From Branchiostoma floridae (lineage: Eukaryota > Chordata > Leptocardii > Amphioxiformes > Branchiostomatidae), in contig NC_049980.1 of NCBI RefSeq assembly GCF_000003815.2, forward strand, positions 16,692,021 through 16,756,020: a DNA stretch of 64,000 nucleotides, read 5' to 3'. The position numbers were made by a program, and so were the translations under genes. How positions within the stretch are numbered: the stretch's first letter is position 1; each line of letters begins with the position of its first letter. Under the pieces are notes generated by a model, which was not told the origin of the DNA, searched no databases, and saw only the letters and a program-made list of their open reading frames with translations. Shown here piece after piece: positions 1-13,400 of the stretch.

Positions 1-106
1 GCATCACTACAAGGAGATATAGAATTAGACAAGCCATTCAGTATGTCTTCTTTTATGTTTTTGTTAGCTCACCAGCATGTTTCAACAGTAAAAAGGTACA
101 CCTTAC

Positions 107-3100
107 CTCACCCTTAACATAGGCAGGTTCCAGGGCTCTACTGATGCGGCAGTCCAGAACAGGCGTACGCGGTTCTGCAGAGTTTGCGATGCTTTCCAAC
201 TTGTTGAACATTTCCGACTCAGTCCCACCTACCCAACGTCTACCAGCAATGATGTCCAACTGGCCTGAAATGTTTACTAGTAATGTGCTATCTTCAATAC
301 AAAGTACAATTGTGTACATGCAGGGCTCGAAATACCCACATGCCCACTTGAAAATGCCACCACATTTTGCTTTGCGCAACTTAATTTTAAACCCAGGTTG
401 CACACTGAGTAACCTGAAATTTTGCCATTGGAACACTGCTTTTTCCCCACCTACATGCATAAGCTTTTGTATTTATTTTTTGATAACATAAAACATATTA
501 CATAGTTACATATAACTGGAAGAAAAGATAATGGATAAGTAGCTGATTTGAAGAAAGTAGCAATTTGAAAGTGGGGCAACCTGAAATGTTGATGGCGCAA
601 CCTGGCTTTTGACTCAGGTTGCCACTTGGACAACCTGGCTGAAAAAAGTATTTCGGGCCCTGGTACATGTCAAAAGGTTTGAGTTACAATTAAATTTTGC
701 AACCTTAAAATTCAATTTAAAAAGATAAAAAATCACCTCTATATGTCTGAATGCTTTATAACCCCAAGTCAACTTTTGTATTAGAACAGATGTTCGTCTT
801 GTATGCTAGAATAAGATTGAACTTAAGAAAGGGAGATGCACAATAAACAATTACCAGGCAGATATCAAAGAGAACTCACTACATGGGAAATCCCCATGTC
901 AAATAGACCTACCTGAACCCAGGAACAGCTTCTTCTTGACAGTCCTGGACAAGCTGCGCACCTCAGCCAGGGAGACCCACTCTGTCCCTGACTGTGTCAC
1001 TCCTCCCAGCTCTGACAAGGCCTGTTGGGCTGCTTCTGTTAGTTTATATCTGCAACAACCAAACAAAGAAACTTTGGAGGATCACAACTTGCTACACACT
1101 AAACAAGAGGCTGATAAAATTGGCTGAACACTATTGTGACAAGCTCTATGTTGGTAGTACATGTACTTGGTACCCCTAATAATCTGACATTATTGCATGA
1201 ATGTAGCAATCGACAACACCATTGGACCTGAGACAAATCATTCTCCAAATCCCACTGCCTTACATGCTGCCACTCTGCAATATTCAAGAAGCTATTGGAT
1301 GTACACCAAGAAAAAACAAACAAACAAATATACCAACTGATTAAAATACCTACATTTTACTGAGGTAATGAGTTTCATACAAGTTTTGATTAATTATTCG
1401 TCATATCCCATTGAGTGCACTTACTCCCGAACCCCCTTGGTGGCAGCGTACATCTGCTTGGCCTTCTCCCCAGCCTCCTCCTGGGTCATACGGTGGTTGA
1501 ACTGAAGCAGCAGCCTCTCAGCAAACGGTTGCCCTGCTCCGTAGATGCGGCCATAGTTGAACACCTGGACAGAGTGAAACAGCACCTAACTGATAAATAT
1601 ACCTGCCTTGCATTTATGTCATTGCATGCAGTTTGTTGTAAAGCCATCCTGACTATGAAGGAAGATTTGCAAGTACAGTACTTGTACTGAAGAAGTACTA
1701 CATACCTTTGCATGGTCTCTACTTATACCGATGGTGGAGGCTGTCTTGCTGTGCAGGTCTGTTCCACTGCTCTTCTTCCCCTGTAGAGTCATCCAGCCAA
1801 AGGAAGTGCAACCTGTACAGTCAGACAAACATGTTCAAAACACATTTGCTGGCCTACCTCTGAGAACAGATGAGGCAACATTGATTGCAAGCTAGAAAGC
1901 AAACCCAACACTAGTGTTGCATGCCCAGGGTGTGTATACATCTGCTTTTGGACTGTAATCTCACCTTTAAGGTCTGGGTTTCTTCTTCCCATAGACTTCT
2001 ATGTTATAATTCGTGGTGTACATGGGCACGTTCATAATGAAGTTACGTGAAATTTTAGCAGATTTTTCATTCTATGCACATTTACCCTATATCGTGGGGA
2101 AAAATTGCCAACGTCAACTATACGTAGTCAATCCCCACAAAAGGCACTTTTTCGCTTTTAGTGTACAACCGCACCACTCAGAATCTAGGACTGTGTACCT
2201 CCGACCTAGTGCGCGTCTGCAAAACTTTACCTGCTAATTTCTTCAGTTACAAACAAGCTTTTACCAATCTAACTTTTGAGATCAGTTCCGCTGGCTAAAA
2301 GGGAATTTCTCATCACTAAAAACATGCGTCCATGCAGCCATTTATATTTTGGCTCGGATCTCTTTTAGGGTACCCACTTGGAGCAGTACATCAATGAGAC
2401 CATAAAACACCATTGATGTCATTGTCAGCCCACCATTTAGAAGAAAACAGATTGCTAGATGAAGTATTTCCTTAAGGGCTTTAACTTTCAAGTTTTGCTC
2501 ATATAGCAAGGTAAGTATTTGATGACTTACAGGTAACACTTTCAATCTATAAAAGGAAGAGGACATGGTTACCATGGAAACCCGCAAAGTTTGCATCCCC
2601 CAGAATTGCAGCGATCCACAGCTCCTGTGAGTCCACATCTGCACCAATGAAGTGATAGCCAGGTGGAGCCTGAACTATGGCCTTCAGCTCACTCCCTACT
2701 CGGTCAGGCTGGCAGGAAAGAAAGAAAGAAATGAATTTTGAAATATTCTCCCCTTAACCCTCTCTATGATTGATAAGTACATGTGCCACACACACTAGTA
2801 CTGCAAGGTTGCAGTATGCTGAGTGAACTCCATACCTACCCTGGCATTACTTGCTGTCAGCCATGTTGGCTCCACAGCCCTGCGTGTGACTGTACCAGCC
2901 GTGACGACTCGGGGAATGATTGCTCCATATGACCCCTCCTCCTCATAGTCAGGATTTCTGTAAAAATATGTTTACTATTACAAGACAAACGCTAGTCAAA
3001 AAAGCAGCCATCTATCAACTGGAGTACCTAGTTATCATTATCAATACAATTTCTCTAAATTGGCAGTGATGTGATAGTATCAATATGTAAAAACAGTTGG

Positions 3101-6100
3101 TACATTTTGAAACATACCTTTCAAGGCCTGTGATTTTTTCCTATCCTCATAAAATTGGACATTCACCTGGAGACGATACGTGGTAACTCTTTCTTCTTGA
3201 GCCACACCACCATCTGTGACATGACCCTGTCCCGTGCGTTTCTCCAAAAGGACACCATCTTATTGACCTCCAGAGTTCTGTTGGCTGGACCCCCTGCAGC
3301 AGCGGTCAGGGTGCCGTCCTCCATCTTGTTCAGGTAGTCCTTAGCTAAAGGGTTTCCCACCTTGAACTTGGCTCCATCCTAAAGACAGACATCTTAGCTA
3401 CTATCAAAGATATGACCACCTCAGTCTACATAATATCATAAGGACCACCTGGCCAATATGACCACTTTTTGGTGCTCCCTTAGATAATATTTCCCATTGA
3501 AACAAGCATTAAGTGTCCACACAGATTTTTTGGGTGGATTGAGTGTTTTCTTAATTTTTGATTTGGCAGGTTTGAATATTTACTACAGTAACTAGTGATA
3601 ATGGAAACCATTCTTTTGAGGCTTTACTGCAAAACACAAATAACTGAAGCATATACACTTATTACAATGATAAAGGTCTAAAAAGATGAGGAAAAATCAG
3701 TGATGGTGAAAATGGCACCTTAGCTTACATGCATGTAAGTGCTTTTTCTGTAGCCTTAAGATAAATCCAAGGCAAGGGTGTGATGGTAAGAGCTGACACA
3801 GACTGGGCACTGTTGACAGTGATGTATATCCTTTAATATAGCACAATTCATGTATAACCAAATGTTCTCACACTGTTCCTATCCCCAGCCTAGGCAATTT
3901 GCACTGACCTTGTGAGGAAGTCTGAAGAACCACACCCCAGGCAGGTCCACGTCATTGTAAGGCCCCGCCCCTCGGTGGAACTCAGGCGCACTCTCTCCAT
4001 TACTGTACAGGACACTCTGGAGGCATGGCATACAGGTCATCACATATCTATCAGATCTGAAGTTTACTTTATCTTGCTGTTCTCTACTATCACATACATG
4101 TACTTAATATGTAGTCTGTACACAGTACAAATTTGTGTACATGCCATCCTATGGAGAAGTTATTAATGATATGATGTGATAAGAAATGCAGAGGAGATTT
4201 TTGAGAATATGAAACAATACCATCCCACATTAAAAATTCAAGTTAAAAATCAATGACTTTCATTTGTTCATCATTCTTTGTGTATTTACACATGAAAGGA
4301 AACAAATCCACGGTAGTGATAACGAAAGAACATGGGACAATAAAATAAAATTTCTTTCTACCAAACTATGATGGATCTCACCGAATCATAGATGGGAGCC
4401 TCCTCCATTTCCCCATTCCCCTCCCCCTTGGCTTTCTGTGACAGGTCCATGATGTGGTCCCACATGTCATCATTGGCCCAGCCACTGTACCTGGATAAAT
4501 GTGAACATGAAACATTTCACAATATCCTAGTTTCTCTGAATAAATTTAGTGATTGATAATCTAATCAATAAATTACTTGATCAATAAAAGAGGGAAAAAA
4601 TTTGTTCTAAAAACTTCCCTACTTTCCCTCATATAATAGTATAATGTTTTGATTCTTATCTGTGACCATTCCCTTTAATCAACCTTAAGCTTGTTGAAAC
4701 ACAGCCTTGCTGGCCGAAACAAGCCATCAAGATCAAATAAAGGCTTGGGTTTGACTCTGTTCCCTTCTTTTCTTACTTATCCCTGTTTCCCCAACAATTG
4801 TGTAATATCAAAGAATTGATTACCTTTGGTCAAGTGGCTCTTTGTCCCTAGTGTCCCTTCTCTGCTTCAAGTACTCCTTGTATGCATCCAAAACTGCTCT
4901 GAAAATATGGAACACATGTACATGAATCTGTAACGTTAAATGTGGAAAAACAAAAATCGCAGAATTTTCTCTAAGACTGTCAACAAACAGTAACTGTTGC
5001 TCTTATGATTCACATGGATAGGACATTTTTTTCTAGCACCAAATCAAAGAAATGCTTGATTTTCTGGCCACCCCTTACTTGGTAGGGAAATTCCTCTCCC
5101 CATCCTGTTTGTCTGTGCCATTCATGTTGTCTGTTCTGCCAGGAACCAGGTACCCCCAGCCCTGGCTGGCCTCGTAGTGCAGCGGGAAGCCGTCCCAGCG
5201 GAGCCGTAACAGTTTGGGGGTGACTCGTGCTTGTGCACTGATCAGGTTTGGTCCAGGAGACCAGGCACCGGTCACTTTGGGGCACAGGTCTCGGTACCAC
5301 CTGCACAACATACAGAGCTATGTTATCCTAAAAGCTGAGATTGCTACCATCAACCAAAGACAGTTACTGGTAATTGCAGACCATAGTATCAGCACTAAAC
5401 CTCCCTTTTCACTTAAATATGGGTCACGTTTGTCATGTCTTCTATATAACTTTTGCTATTGGTTGCACAGCCACATAGGTTGTAGAATTTTCAAGCAGGA
5501 TGTGACAGAACCAACAACTGACAAGGATCTGAGACAGCCTTTTCCAAAACAAGACATGTACAGTTGAATTTGTAAGACACATGCATAACTATCCTAAGAT
5601 TGCCCTCAATTTGTGATTGTACAACATTCACACAACATGTGTGACCAGGTCCTAAATTTTTTACACATGCAGCTGTGAAGAGAGATGAATCTTACTTTAT
5701 ACATCACAATTAAGACCTCAACATTGAATAGTTTTGACCAAATAGATGTAAATGCACTTAGTCAAGGTGTGACATAAGCTATACAACAGGATACAACCAG
5801 CTGTCATTGAGTAGCTGCCATGTGAGTATTGACCCAAGGGGTGACAAATACTGGCTATGTAATAAAGACAGATTAAGACTAACGCAGGATATCCGGGCAT
5901 GTGCCTCTTAATCTTAGGCAGTCTGTCTGCAGTCTCCAGCACTCTCTGGATCCGGTCCTCCTCTGTTTCCTCCTGATCTTCAGCCTCCTCAGCTTCCTCT
6001 TTCTTACCTTTCTTCTGTGATCAAATTAACACAAATCATACATGTACTTATGATGTGCAATGTATGTGCACTTGATATGACCATGACAAACGCATTTTAA

Positions 6101-9100
6101 AAAAGTGCTTATATATGCCTCTATATAGACACATGCCATTACACCCAAAAGGTACAAATGTAATTTCAAAGCATTCTTTCTTTCTCAGTGTTACTTGTCA
6201 AAAAATTACAACAACTACATTTAAAACTTTGATGTGCACAAACTTAAGCCGTGCTGGTAAATTGATTATAACTGAAGAAATAATGACCAATGCACTGGTG
6301 CTATGAAAAAATATAACAAGACATGACACTTTGACACTAAGAAATCTATGCAGAAAAAAAATGAAGAGCCACTGTTTGACACACAAAGTACCTACCTTCT
6401 TTTTCTTTGTACTTTTCCGCTCAGGTTTAACTCTCTGGTCTTCACCTTCATCAGTCTTCTCAACTTTAATCTTCTTCTTCTTGGCACTTGTTTCCTTCTT
6501 CAATGTGAGCTCCTGGGTGGACCAGTCTAACTCCCACAGCCATGGGTCCTCCTGGTATCTATTATGAAAATAAACAGAATAAGTTATTTGTCATGTGCTT
6601 CAGAAGACCTACAGCAGGTGTAAAACATCCTTGTTATTATACTTAGCTGGATATATCCACAGCTTATTTGATTTGAGGTAAATGAATTTTTCCATTGATG
6701 CATCATTAAGTTTTGAGCAGGTCACCGTCATCAAGTTTTTCAATGTGCATCTCTAAACATACAGGTTTCACAAGAAACTGGCCCCTTTGATTACACATTC
6801 ACTATTCTAACAATCACAACATGAGGGCAGTTGTGTATATATTGCATATGAAATTTAGCTGTCATACAACTGACAAGGCTGTCTAACGTAGATCCTAAGT
6901 CACTGGTTGATTCTGTCAAAGCCTGCTTGTAAAATCTTATGACACCCAAATCATATGATGACCTATGACAAGTGTCACCATGCCATTACGCAGTGTGACT
7001 AATGCTCTACTAAAGCTCCTCATATTGCTGGACTGTGCACCTGTCATTGTGCATCAGCTGGCAGGCATCGTTAGCCAGGTGCATGAGGGACAGCTTCATC
7101 TCCTTCTGCAGCTCCTGGAAGGTGTCCTCAGCATCCCGCAGGTACCGCTCCCAGTTACTGTTCACAGGCAGGTAACACTGACCCATCTCCAACATACCTG
7201 CGGAGAAAAGTGTAGCAACTTAAGTTTGATCTCTCCACTTCTGAAGTTTTCTGCCAAACATATGAGTGGAAAAATGAACAATTACATGTATATGGTTGTG
7301 AGCAGAACATGGTGATTATACATTTATTCAACTTCTGTTGAATACCTGAGTGTGCAAAATCATGCTCCTGGGGAGTCCTATAAGGAATAAATTTCCTATG
7401 GCAAGTCTGGGCACCTTCTTTACCTATTCCTAAACTGTTTGAAATACTATACACATGGCTGTACATTAGATGTTGACAAATTCAGACATCTTAAGACAGC
7501 ATCAGAGGCCCAACTATCTATTGACAGCACATTCAACACCGTATGGGCTCGGTAGTCTGATTGATTGTTTATGGGCTCGGTAGTCTGATCGATTGTTTAT
7601 GTCGTTTAGTATTAATCTTAATCTGCTGTATTTATTGTATTTTTATGTCGAGGCGAGGGCCAGTAAAGGTGTCACCACCTGTTCCCCCGCCCCTTCCACT
7701 TGTGCGGTAAATTTTAATAAACAAATAAACAAGTATGTCCCACCTGCCAGAGTTACAGCGTGAGGGAACCTTTCCAGAAACATGGGCAGCTGCATGCTGA
7801 AGATTTCATGTGTGGCTCTCACATCTCTGGCACAATATGTCATCAGCTCCTGGAATACAGTATGCAACAAAAATTCTATGCCTTTCAACCGTTAAAGGTG
7901 GCTAAACTCAACGTCCAGTCTTGGCTATTTTCCCCAGAATGAAGAGCAACTGTTTCCCCTCATTTTTATATTTCAAACTTCTCTAATATGTAACATGCAC
8001 TTATCCTGAATGTGATTGTATCAAATATCAAAGAGATCTGATAAATCTGTGAGACAAACACACAAAAATGATATGACTGGAGCACCTGAAACTGGTTTCT
8101 GACATCCTGCAGGGTGCCCTTCACAAAGACGTCCCTCTCACTTTTCTCCAGTTTGGGGCCTCCTGTGTATAAAACATGGACGTCTCCCAGGTTGTTGATG
8201 CTGCTTACATTAAGCCAGTCCCAGCCTCCAATCTGAGGAGCACAAGGTAAGAGTTTTTTTGTGGAGATGTGCAATACTATGTTTATGTTATACCAAACTA
8301 GAAGAATGATGCTGTTTGTCAATCACAGGTATTATTGTGGGTAAGGAGAGTGATGCTGGGCTGTCAAGTTGCAGCTGCAATATCTGTTCTGAAATATTTA
8401 TCTGAAAATAAATTATGGACATATTTTCTCTCCACTAAGAAAAAAATAAGTCTGATGATATACATACACAAAGAAAAAGTGAAGCGACGTGTTTCTGGTA
8501 ACGTTACATGTACTACTTACAATGTAACTTAATGTTATCACTTACAAGTACCACTAGATAAAGCAATAGTCATGTAGGTAGCTTATTACAAAGTATATAA
8601 TGTCTGTAAAAAAGACTTGTTGCTCACCCCCTGCCCTTTAAACTGTTTCCTTGTCTTGCTGGTATACTCCCTGACATCCTTCAGACCCTGTTTCTTCCCT
8701 GCCCTACTAGCCAGCCACAGGATTCTCTGGAAGCTGGTCAGGCCAGAGATAGCCATGTGTAGACTCATGGTGTCCAGAAACCTGGTCTTAGGACCCTGCA
8801 TTTGTTAGAAGGTTATGGTGATTGGTACAAACTACAATGGAAAATGCTAGTAAAATTCAAAGCTACAAAGTGACAAAATGACAAGAATGATTACATGGTG
8901 TTATAAAGAAGTACATGTAATGGGTTAACCCACCTTCATGAAATATTGCTCTTTAATGTAACTCCTATCAAAGCTGACGTTATGACCAATCACAATCTTC
9001 TCCCTCCAGTCCTCACCACCAGGCTTGATGGATCTCACTGCGGTCTCCATGGTGATGAGGTCATCTAAGGTCGGATGAGGGGACCAGCTATAGTGGTCCT

Positions 9101-9865
9101 CCAGCAGTCTGTCACTCACCCATGAATACCTAAGAAAAGACAGAATGCACTACAGTCTTGCTTCTTGCTTCATGTATGAAGATATACAAGACCAAGACAA
9201 AATTATATTGCATCTTTACCTTGGTATGACAAATGTATAGAACTGGATAATTCCCAATTAAAAATAAAACTGATTATTTGGACTGACCAGGCATTGGGTG
9301 ATGCTGCTGTTGCTAGTGTGGGGAAGTCCCCCTCACTCATGCACACCTCCACATCAAACACTATAGCCTCCTCATCAGGGTAGTCCACTGTAGTCACATG
9401 ACCAGTCGCATCATACTTGGTCCATCCTCTGGACCACCTCCACTCCCGAGGCATTGTGGGGAGACGACTATTTGCGATCACCTGGGCAGCATCCAAATAC
9501 GGCTTACTCTGCTGTTTCGCTATCTCCTTGAAATGTTCATCAATATTACTCCCCAGTAAGTCTGGCAACTTAAAGTCAACTTCTGGAAGAGCTGATGTCT
9601 CCTTTCCCCACAAGTCATGTGTCTTAAGATGATGAACGCTCCTCTCAACGTCTTCTGTTGGATATGTCGGCTCCTGTTTGAAAATCTGGTCGTGAAGGGG
9701 TTTGTAAAGCATCTGGATGTCTATGGGGTTCATCCTGGTTGGAATGGTTGAGGAACAATACTGCATTGCAGGGATCCAGCTGTGTTGCGCCACAGGATGC
9801 ACATGGTGTGCAAATCTGCATACACTTGGTGCCCACAGAGGAAGCAGTTTGGCCGTAGCTGACAT
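107..9865 (-). CDS. POLG: DNA polymerase gamma catalytic subunit, mitochondrial (3' end beyond window)
   Basis: Replicates and proofreads mitochondrial DNA. Exons, 5' to 3': 9865-9288, 9129-8934, 8795-8628, 8232-8086, 7849-7744, 7197-7041, 6558-6396, 6014-5884, 5300-5079, 4898-4824, 4490-4382, 4016-3909, 3378-3167, 2957-2840, 2708-2573, 1812-1706, 1564-1425, 1049-913, 264-107. All introns are GT-AG and phase is continuous over 3,168 nt (1,056 aa). The N-terminus is rich in hydrophobic and basic residues, as in a mitochondrial presequence. Exonuclease motifs: I VFDVEV (D171, E173), [11 protein letters not shown] (D247), [14 protein letters not shown] (D372). Polymerase motif [12 protein letters not shown] (D854) and motif B around [11 protein letters not shown] (893-902), then [10 protein letters not shown]. 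Motif C (HDEVRYLV in the family) is not reached; the last exon ends at the donor at 106. The linker has Lys/Glu-rich blocks (exons 7-8). Vertebrate POLG is about 1,240 aa, so roughly 150 residues are missing off the left edge. No frame break is seen. Confidence 0.96.
321..662. mobile_element. hAT-like MITE, copy 1 (in the POLG intron before the last in-window exon)
   Basis: Begins CAGGGCTCGAAATAC and ends GTATTTCGGGCCCTG, an imperfect terminal inverted repeat of about 15 bp. It is flanked by GTACATG at 314-320 and 663-669, a 7-bp target-site duplication. The inside is non-coding and rich in repeats of GCAACCTG and its complement near the right end. A CAGGG terminus and a 7-8 bp duplication fit the hAT superfamily; no transposase is present. 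Confidence 0.75.
4680..4760 (+). mobile_element. Possible retroelement 3' remnant
   Basis: Contains CCTTGCTGGCCGAAACAAGC followed by AAATAAAGG, a layout reminiscent of the terminal GAAAC box and A-rich tail of some retroelements. It sits in a POLG intron (between exons at 4824 and 4490). There is no coding remnant and no confirmed duplication of the target site. Confidence 0.2.
7542..7597 (+). repeat. Two 28-bp direct repeats
   Basis: The word TATGGGCTCGGTAGTCTGAT opens both copies, at 7542 and 7570, with one T/C difference just after it. They lie in POLG intron 5, just before the retroelement-like tail. Confidence 0.85.
7598..7731 (+). mobile_element. Probable 3' end of a truncated non-LTR retrotransposon
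   Basis: The stretch runs through a GC-rich block (GTCACCACCTGTTCCCCCGC) and ends in a short iterated tail, AATAAACAAATAAAC (7716-7730). Such tails are typical of 5'-truncated CR1/L2-type insertions. It lies antisense in POLG intron 5 and ends about 11 nt from the exon 5 donor (GT at 7743-7742). Family assignment is inferred from the tail only; no reverse transcriptase remains. Confidence 0.45.
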
Positions 9866-10402
9866 CGTTCAGGTAATGTGAAATGATGAAGACTAGATAA
9901 AGGTGGTAACTAGAACCCCTAGTTTTCGTAGGTACATGGTAACGTTATTGGCTATTATGTCATCAACTGAAGTTGCAGCTGCCTTTCGTCATCATTCACA
10001 AATAATACATCGATTCCAATAGAAATACAACATCTTGATAAGTAGATGCAACCAATGGTACCCAGGGCATAGACTTGAGACGTAGCTCGGTTGATAACCC
10101 AGATTTAAGAACGATACCTTGATATTTTCACAGCAATTTCGGTGTATGGTTGACCTCAGCACTCCATGCTTGACTTTCGCGGCAAATATGAGCTGAAAGG
10201 TCAAAGTTGAATCACAGTCTGGCTACTTTTGCTATCCAATGGATCTCTGGTCCCTTATAAAGCCAATTGTAGCGCCATTATATATTAATTACTTTCATTT
10301 CATCATATATTTTTGTTTCAAATCCTCTATTCTAGGAAAAAATAATTAGGAGCGACAACATTATTCCCGTCATGCAAGAGCACGAGACTAGCCCTAACCA
10401 AG
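9866..10402. promoter_or_regulatory. Shared POLG/ubiquilin promoter interval (head-to-head)
   Basis: Only 537 bp separate the POLG start codon (minus) from the ubiquilin start codon (plus). Both 5' UTRs and both core promoters must lie here unless untranslated first exons exist further away. I see no clear TATA box correctly placed for either gene. The ubiquilin start has a good Kozak context (CCAAGATGG). That the interval acts as a bidirectional promoter is inferred from geometry only. Confidence 0.6.
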
Positions 10403-13400
10403 ATGGCGGAGTCGGAAGATTCTGGAAGCGAACTGATCAAAATTGTCGTCAAAACTCCAAAATCTAAGGAGACGGTGGAAATTGAGGCAACTTCTACGAT
10501 AACAGAAGTTAGTATGCTCACAGCAGTTTCATTTATTTGTATTCCAAAGACTGTTTTAGTGGATTATTTTCATCGGAAAGTGTCGAGATTTCTACATGTG
10601 GATACGTAGCCATTTTTGTTAGTTCCTCCATGACATGACAGAAGTCGCAATACATCTTGATTTGCAGACGCCTTTCAAGATTATGTTGCTTGGTCTGGTC
10701 ACTCTGTCGTTCCGTTTTGTTCACAAGCAGATAGCGTTAAACTTAAGCTGCCTTTGTGAGTCTTGAACTGCATAACGCGATACTTATGTTGACGCATGAC
10801 CCCAGCAGCCCACCGGTACGCAGTAAACGCACGTTATAAGGTTTTAGTAAACACTGGAACAATCCGGCTTTGATGATTCTCGATTTATGCTGCTAACGTA
10901 ACATAAGAACCTAAAGAATCATTCCAAAATTAACAGCGGTCCATAGATCTCATTGAGGAACTTGAGCTAAATTATTCGTCCAGTTCTTTATTTTCTGGAT
11001 ATATTTTGTGCATTTACTTAAAAAAGCTACTTTGATCCGAGTAAGAATATGCTAGTATTACTAACTAGTATTACTAATTATGCACAGATTTGGTAGCCAT
11101 TTAGATGAATGTCCACAACAGGAAAAGGGCCTGTGACCATTTCGGCCTGCTGTAATTGTTTTCCCTTCATATCACTTTGCATTTTCCGTGAAGAAAATTG
11201 CCAGTTTAACATTTCGTACTATTCATAATACACAAATTTATGTCTACCAATACCAGGATAACAAAGTGATGAAAGTTCTATTAGTCTATATTCTGTAAGC
11301 ACCAATAAGCAGTAAAATTCTGTCAAACTAATTTCATATTTGAGCTAGAGACTGCTTTGTCTCTCTGTACTCCTCAGAATAAAAATTTATGCTTGAATTG
11401 TTCAATAAATGTCATTGCATAAAAGCTTTCTATGATTAAAAGCTCAATGTATTTGTTTTCCCCAGTTCAAGGAGGCAATTTCGCAGAAATTTGGGCAGCC
11501 TGTTGAACAGCTGTGTCTGATCTTTGCGGGGAAGATCCTGAAGGACCATGAGACCTTAGAGAAGATAGGAATAAAGGATGGGCTGACTGTTCATCTGGTG
11601 ATCAGACAAAAGGTTGGGTCTCAGCAGGTACCTACTAGATCTACAGATGTTTTACTTCCTCACTAAGCTGTTATTGAATGATTATGTGGTTATGATACCT
11701 TTGATTATCATTACTTAAAAGTTACATGTAAACCTACAGTATATTGTTAAGGTCTAAGAAAAGAAACGTTGTGTTTCCAGACCTACACTAGCAAATCTGC
11801 TAATCCTAGCCTTTGATGTGGGCAGTGGAGTTTCCAATTAGAATTCTTATTCAGCCTGCTTCCTGTTCAAGTAATAAAACTGCTTGTTCTGTCTTATGTA
11901 TCCACAGATTTGTAACATTATGCACAACATTTAAGTTTGACATTGAAAATATAAGTGTCCTCATGCATTTAAACTTTACTTTCAAATTGTCAAACTGTAT
12001 TGTATCATTAGATTTTCAGCTAGTCTAAAAAGAAAGATGAAAGAAAAATACGATCCTTACCTAGCAACCCGACTGAAACAGGAGGCACAATGCAGAATTT
12101 GGAAAAGAAAGGAAGTTATGTTATTGATGCGTGTTTGGTCATGGAGACTGTATTCAGGGCTCGAAATACTGGGTGCATGTGCAACCAGGTGGACCCAAAA
12201 TTAAGGCTGTGCACCCAAATATTTTCTTACGTTTATGTATGTAAAGGTATCAGAGTATACTAGTCTACATCATATTCGTGACATCTAAGTGTTAGAAAGA
12301 TAATAAAAATGTCTGCCATGGTACTTGTTTAAGAATTTGAAGCTTGTAATTAAGTTTTATTATTAGGTTATTATTTAAATTTAAGTGGTGCACCCAAACC
12401 TTTTTTGGTGCACCCAATTTTTTAAGCTGGGTGCACCAGTGCACCTAATCCCAAAACTGAATTTCGAGCCCTGGTATTTATTGTGTTATATGACAGGGTC
12501 CAAGTGCAAGTGGAAGTTCTGCTCCAGCAGCCTCCAGCACACCCTCAGCCCCCGCAGCTGCTGCTGCTGGGACTGCACCTGCAGCCGCTCCACAGCCGGC
12601 TCCAGCTGCAGCACCATTTGGTGTGGGTGGAATGGGGGGCCTGAGCGGACTGCAGAACCTGGGCATGGGGTCTGCCAACTTCATGGAGATGCAGCAGAGA
12701 ATGCAGCAAGAGGTGAGGGTTTAGACTTAAGAGTAAGGCACATTTGTGTTAAATGTGAAGACAGTTAAAGTACTAAGTTATCTTAGAAGACAAGAACAAT
12801 GTGTGTTGGTTTGTAATGTTTATGTTGTAGAGGTCTGAAGAGGGCTAAATAATGTGACCTATTGTATTTTCCTATATCGTATGTGAGCCAGATAATTTGT
12901 TGACAGGAATATATATACAGAAAAGCTAAATGATCAATGAAGGAAAATTTTGTCAAGTGCTGTCTTTTATATAACTAACTTTTGAATGTTTGTATGTTTT
13001 CAGTGAATGTTTTATCACATGTCAGTTACATAGTAGTACAATAGGAATGTTTATTAACATGAAGTTCAGCTGCAAGAGGTCTATGAATGAATATAAATGG
13101 ATTAGACTTAACTGATGTGTAGCCAAATTACAGTGATGTTGAACATAAAGCCCCAAGTGTTATGTGCGCAATTACATATCATGTTTGTTGTTGAAGTTTG
13201 AATTTCACTTAGTCAACAATAAGATTATAATAGGTTTCACTAGGACAATTTGTTACCTTGAATGTTGAGAAGTGATTGATTGGATAGTTGTGATGTTTGT
13301 GTTGTTTTTCTCCAGCTGCTGCGTAACCCTGACATGCTGACCCAGATGATGGAGAACCCGTTTGTTCAGAGCATGATGTCCAACCCTGACCTGCTCAGGA

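Noticed and set aside
53-460. 135-codon minus frame read as one protein
   Set aside because: Only 107-264 is POLG exon 19. The rest is intron and MITE read in the same frame.
9645-9836. A second frame overlapping POLG exon 1, recalling the POLGARF overlap of mammals
   Set aside because: It is only ~63 codons and is not at the equivalent place or length. The mammalian overlap is a recent feature.
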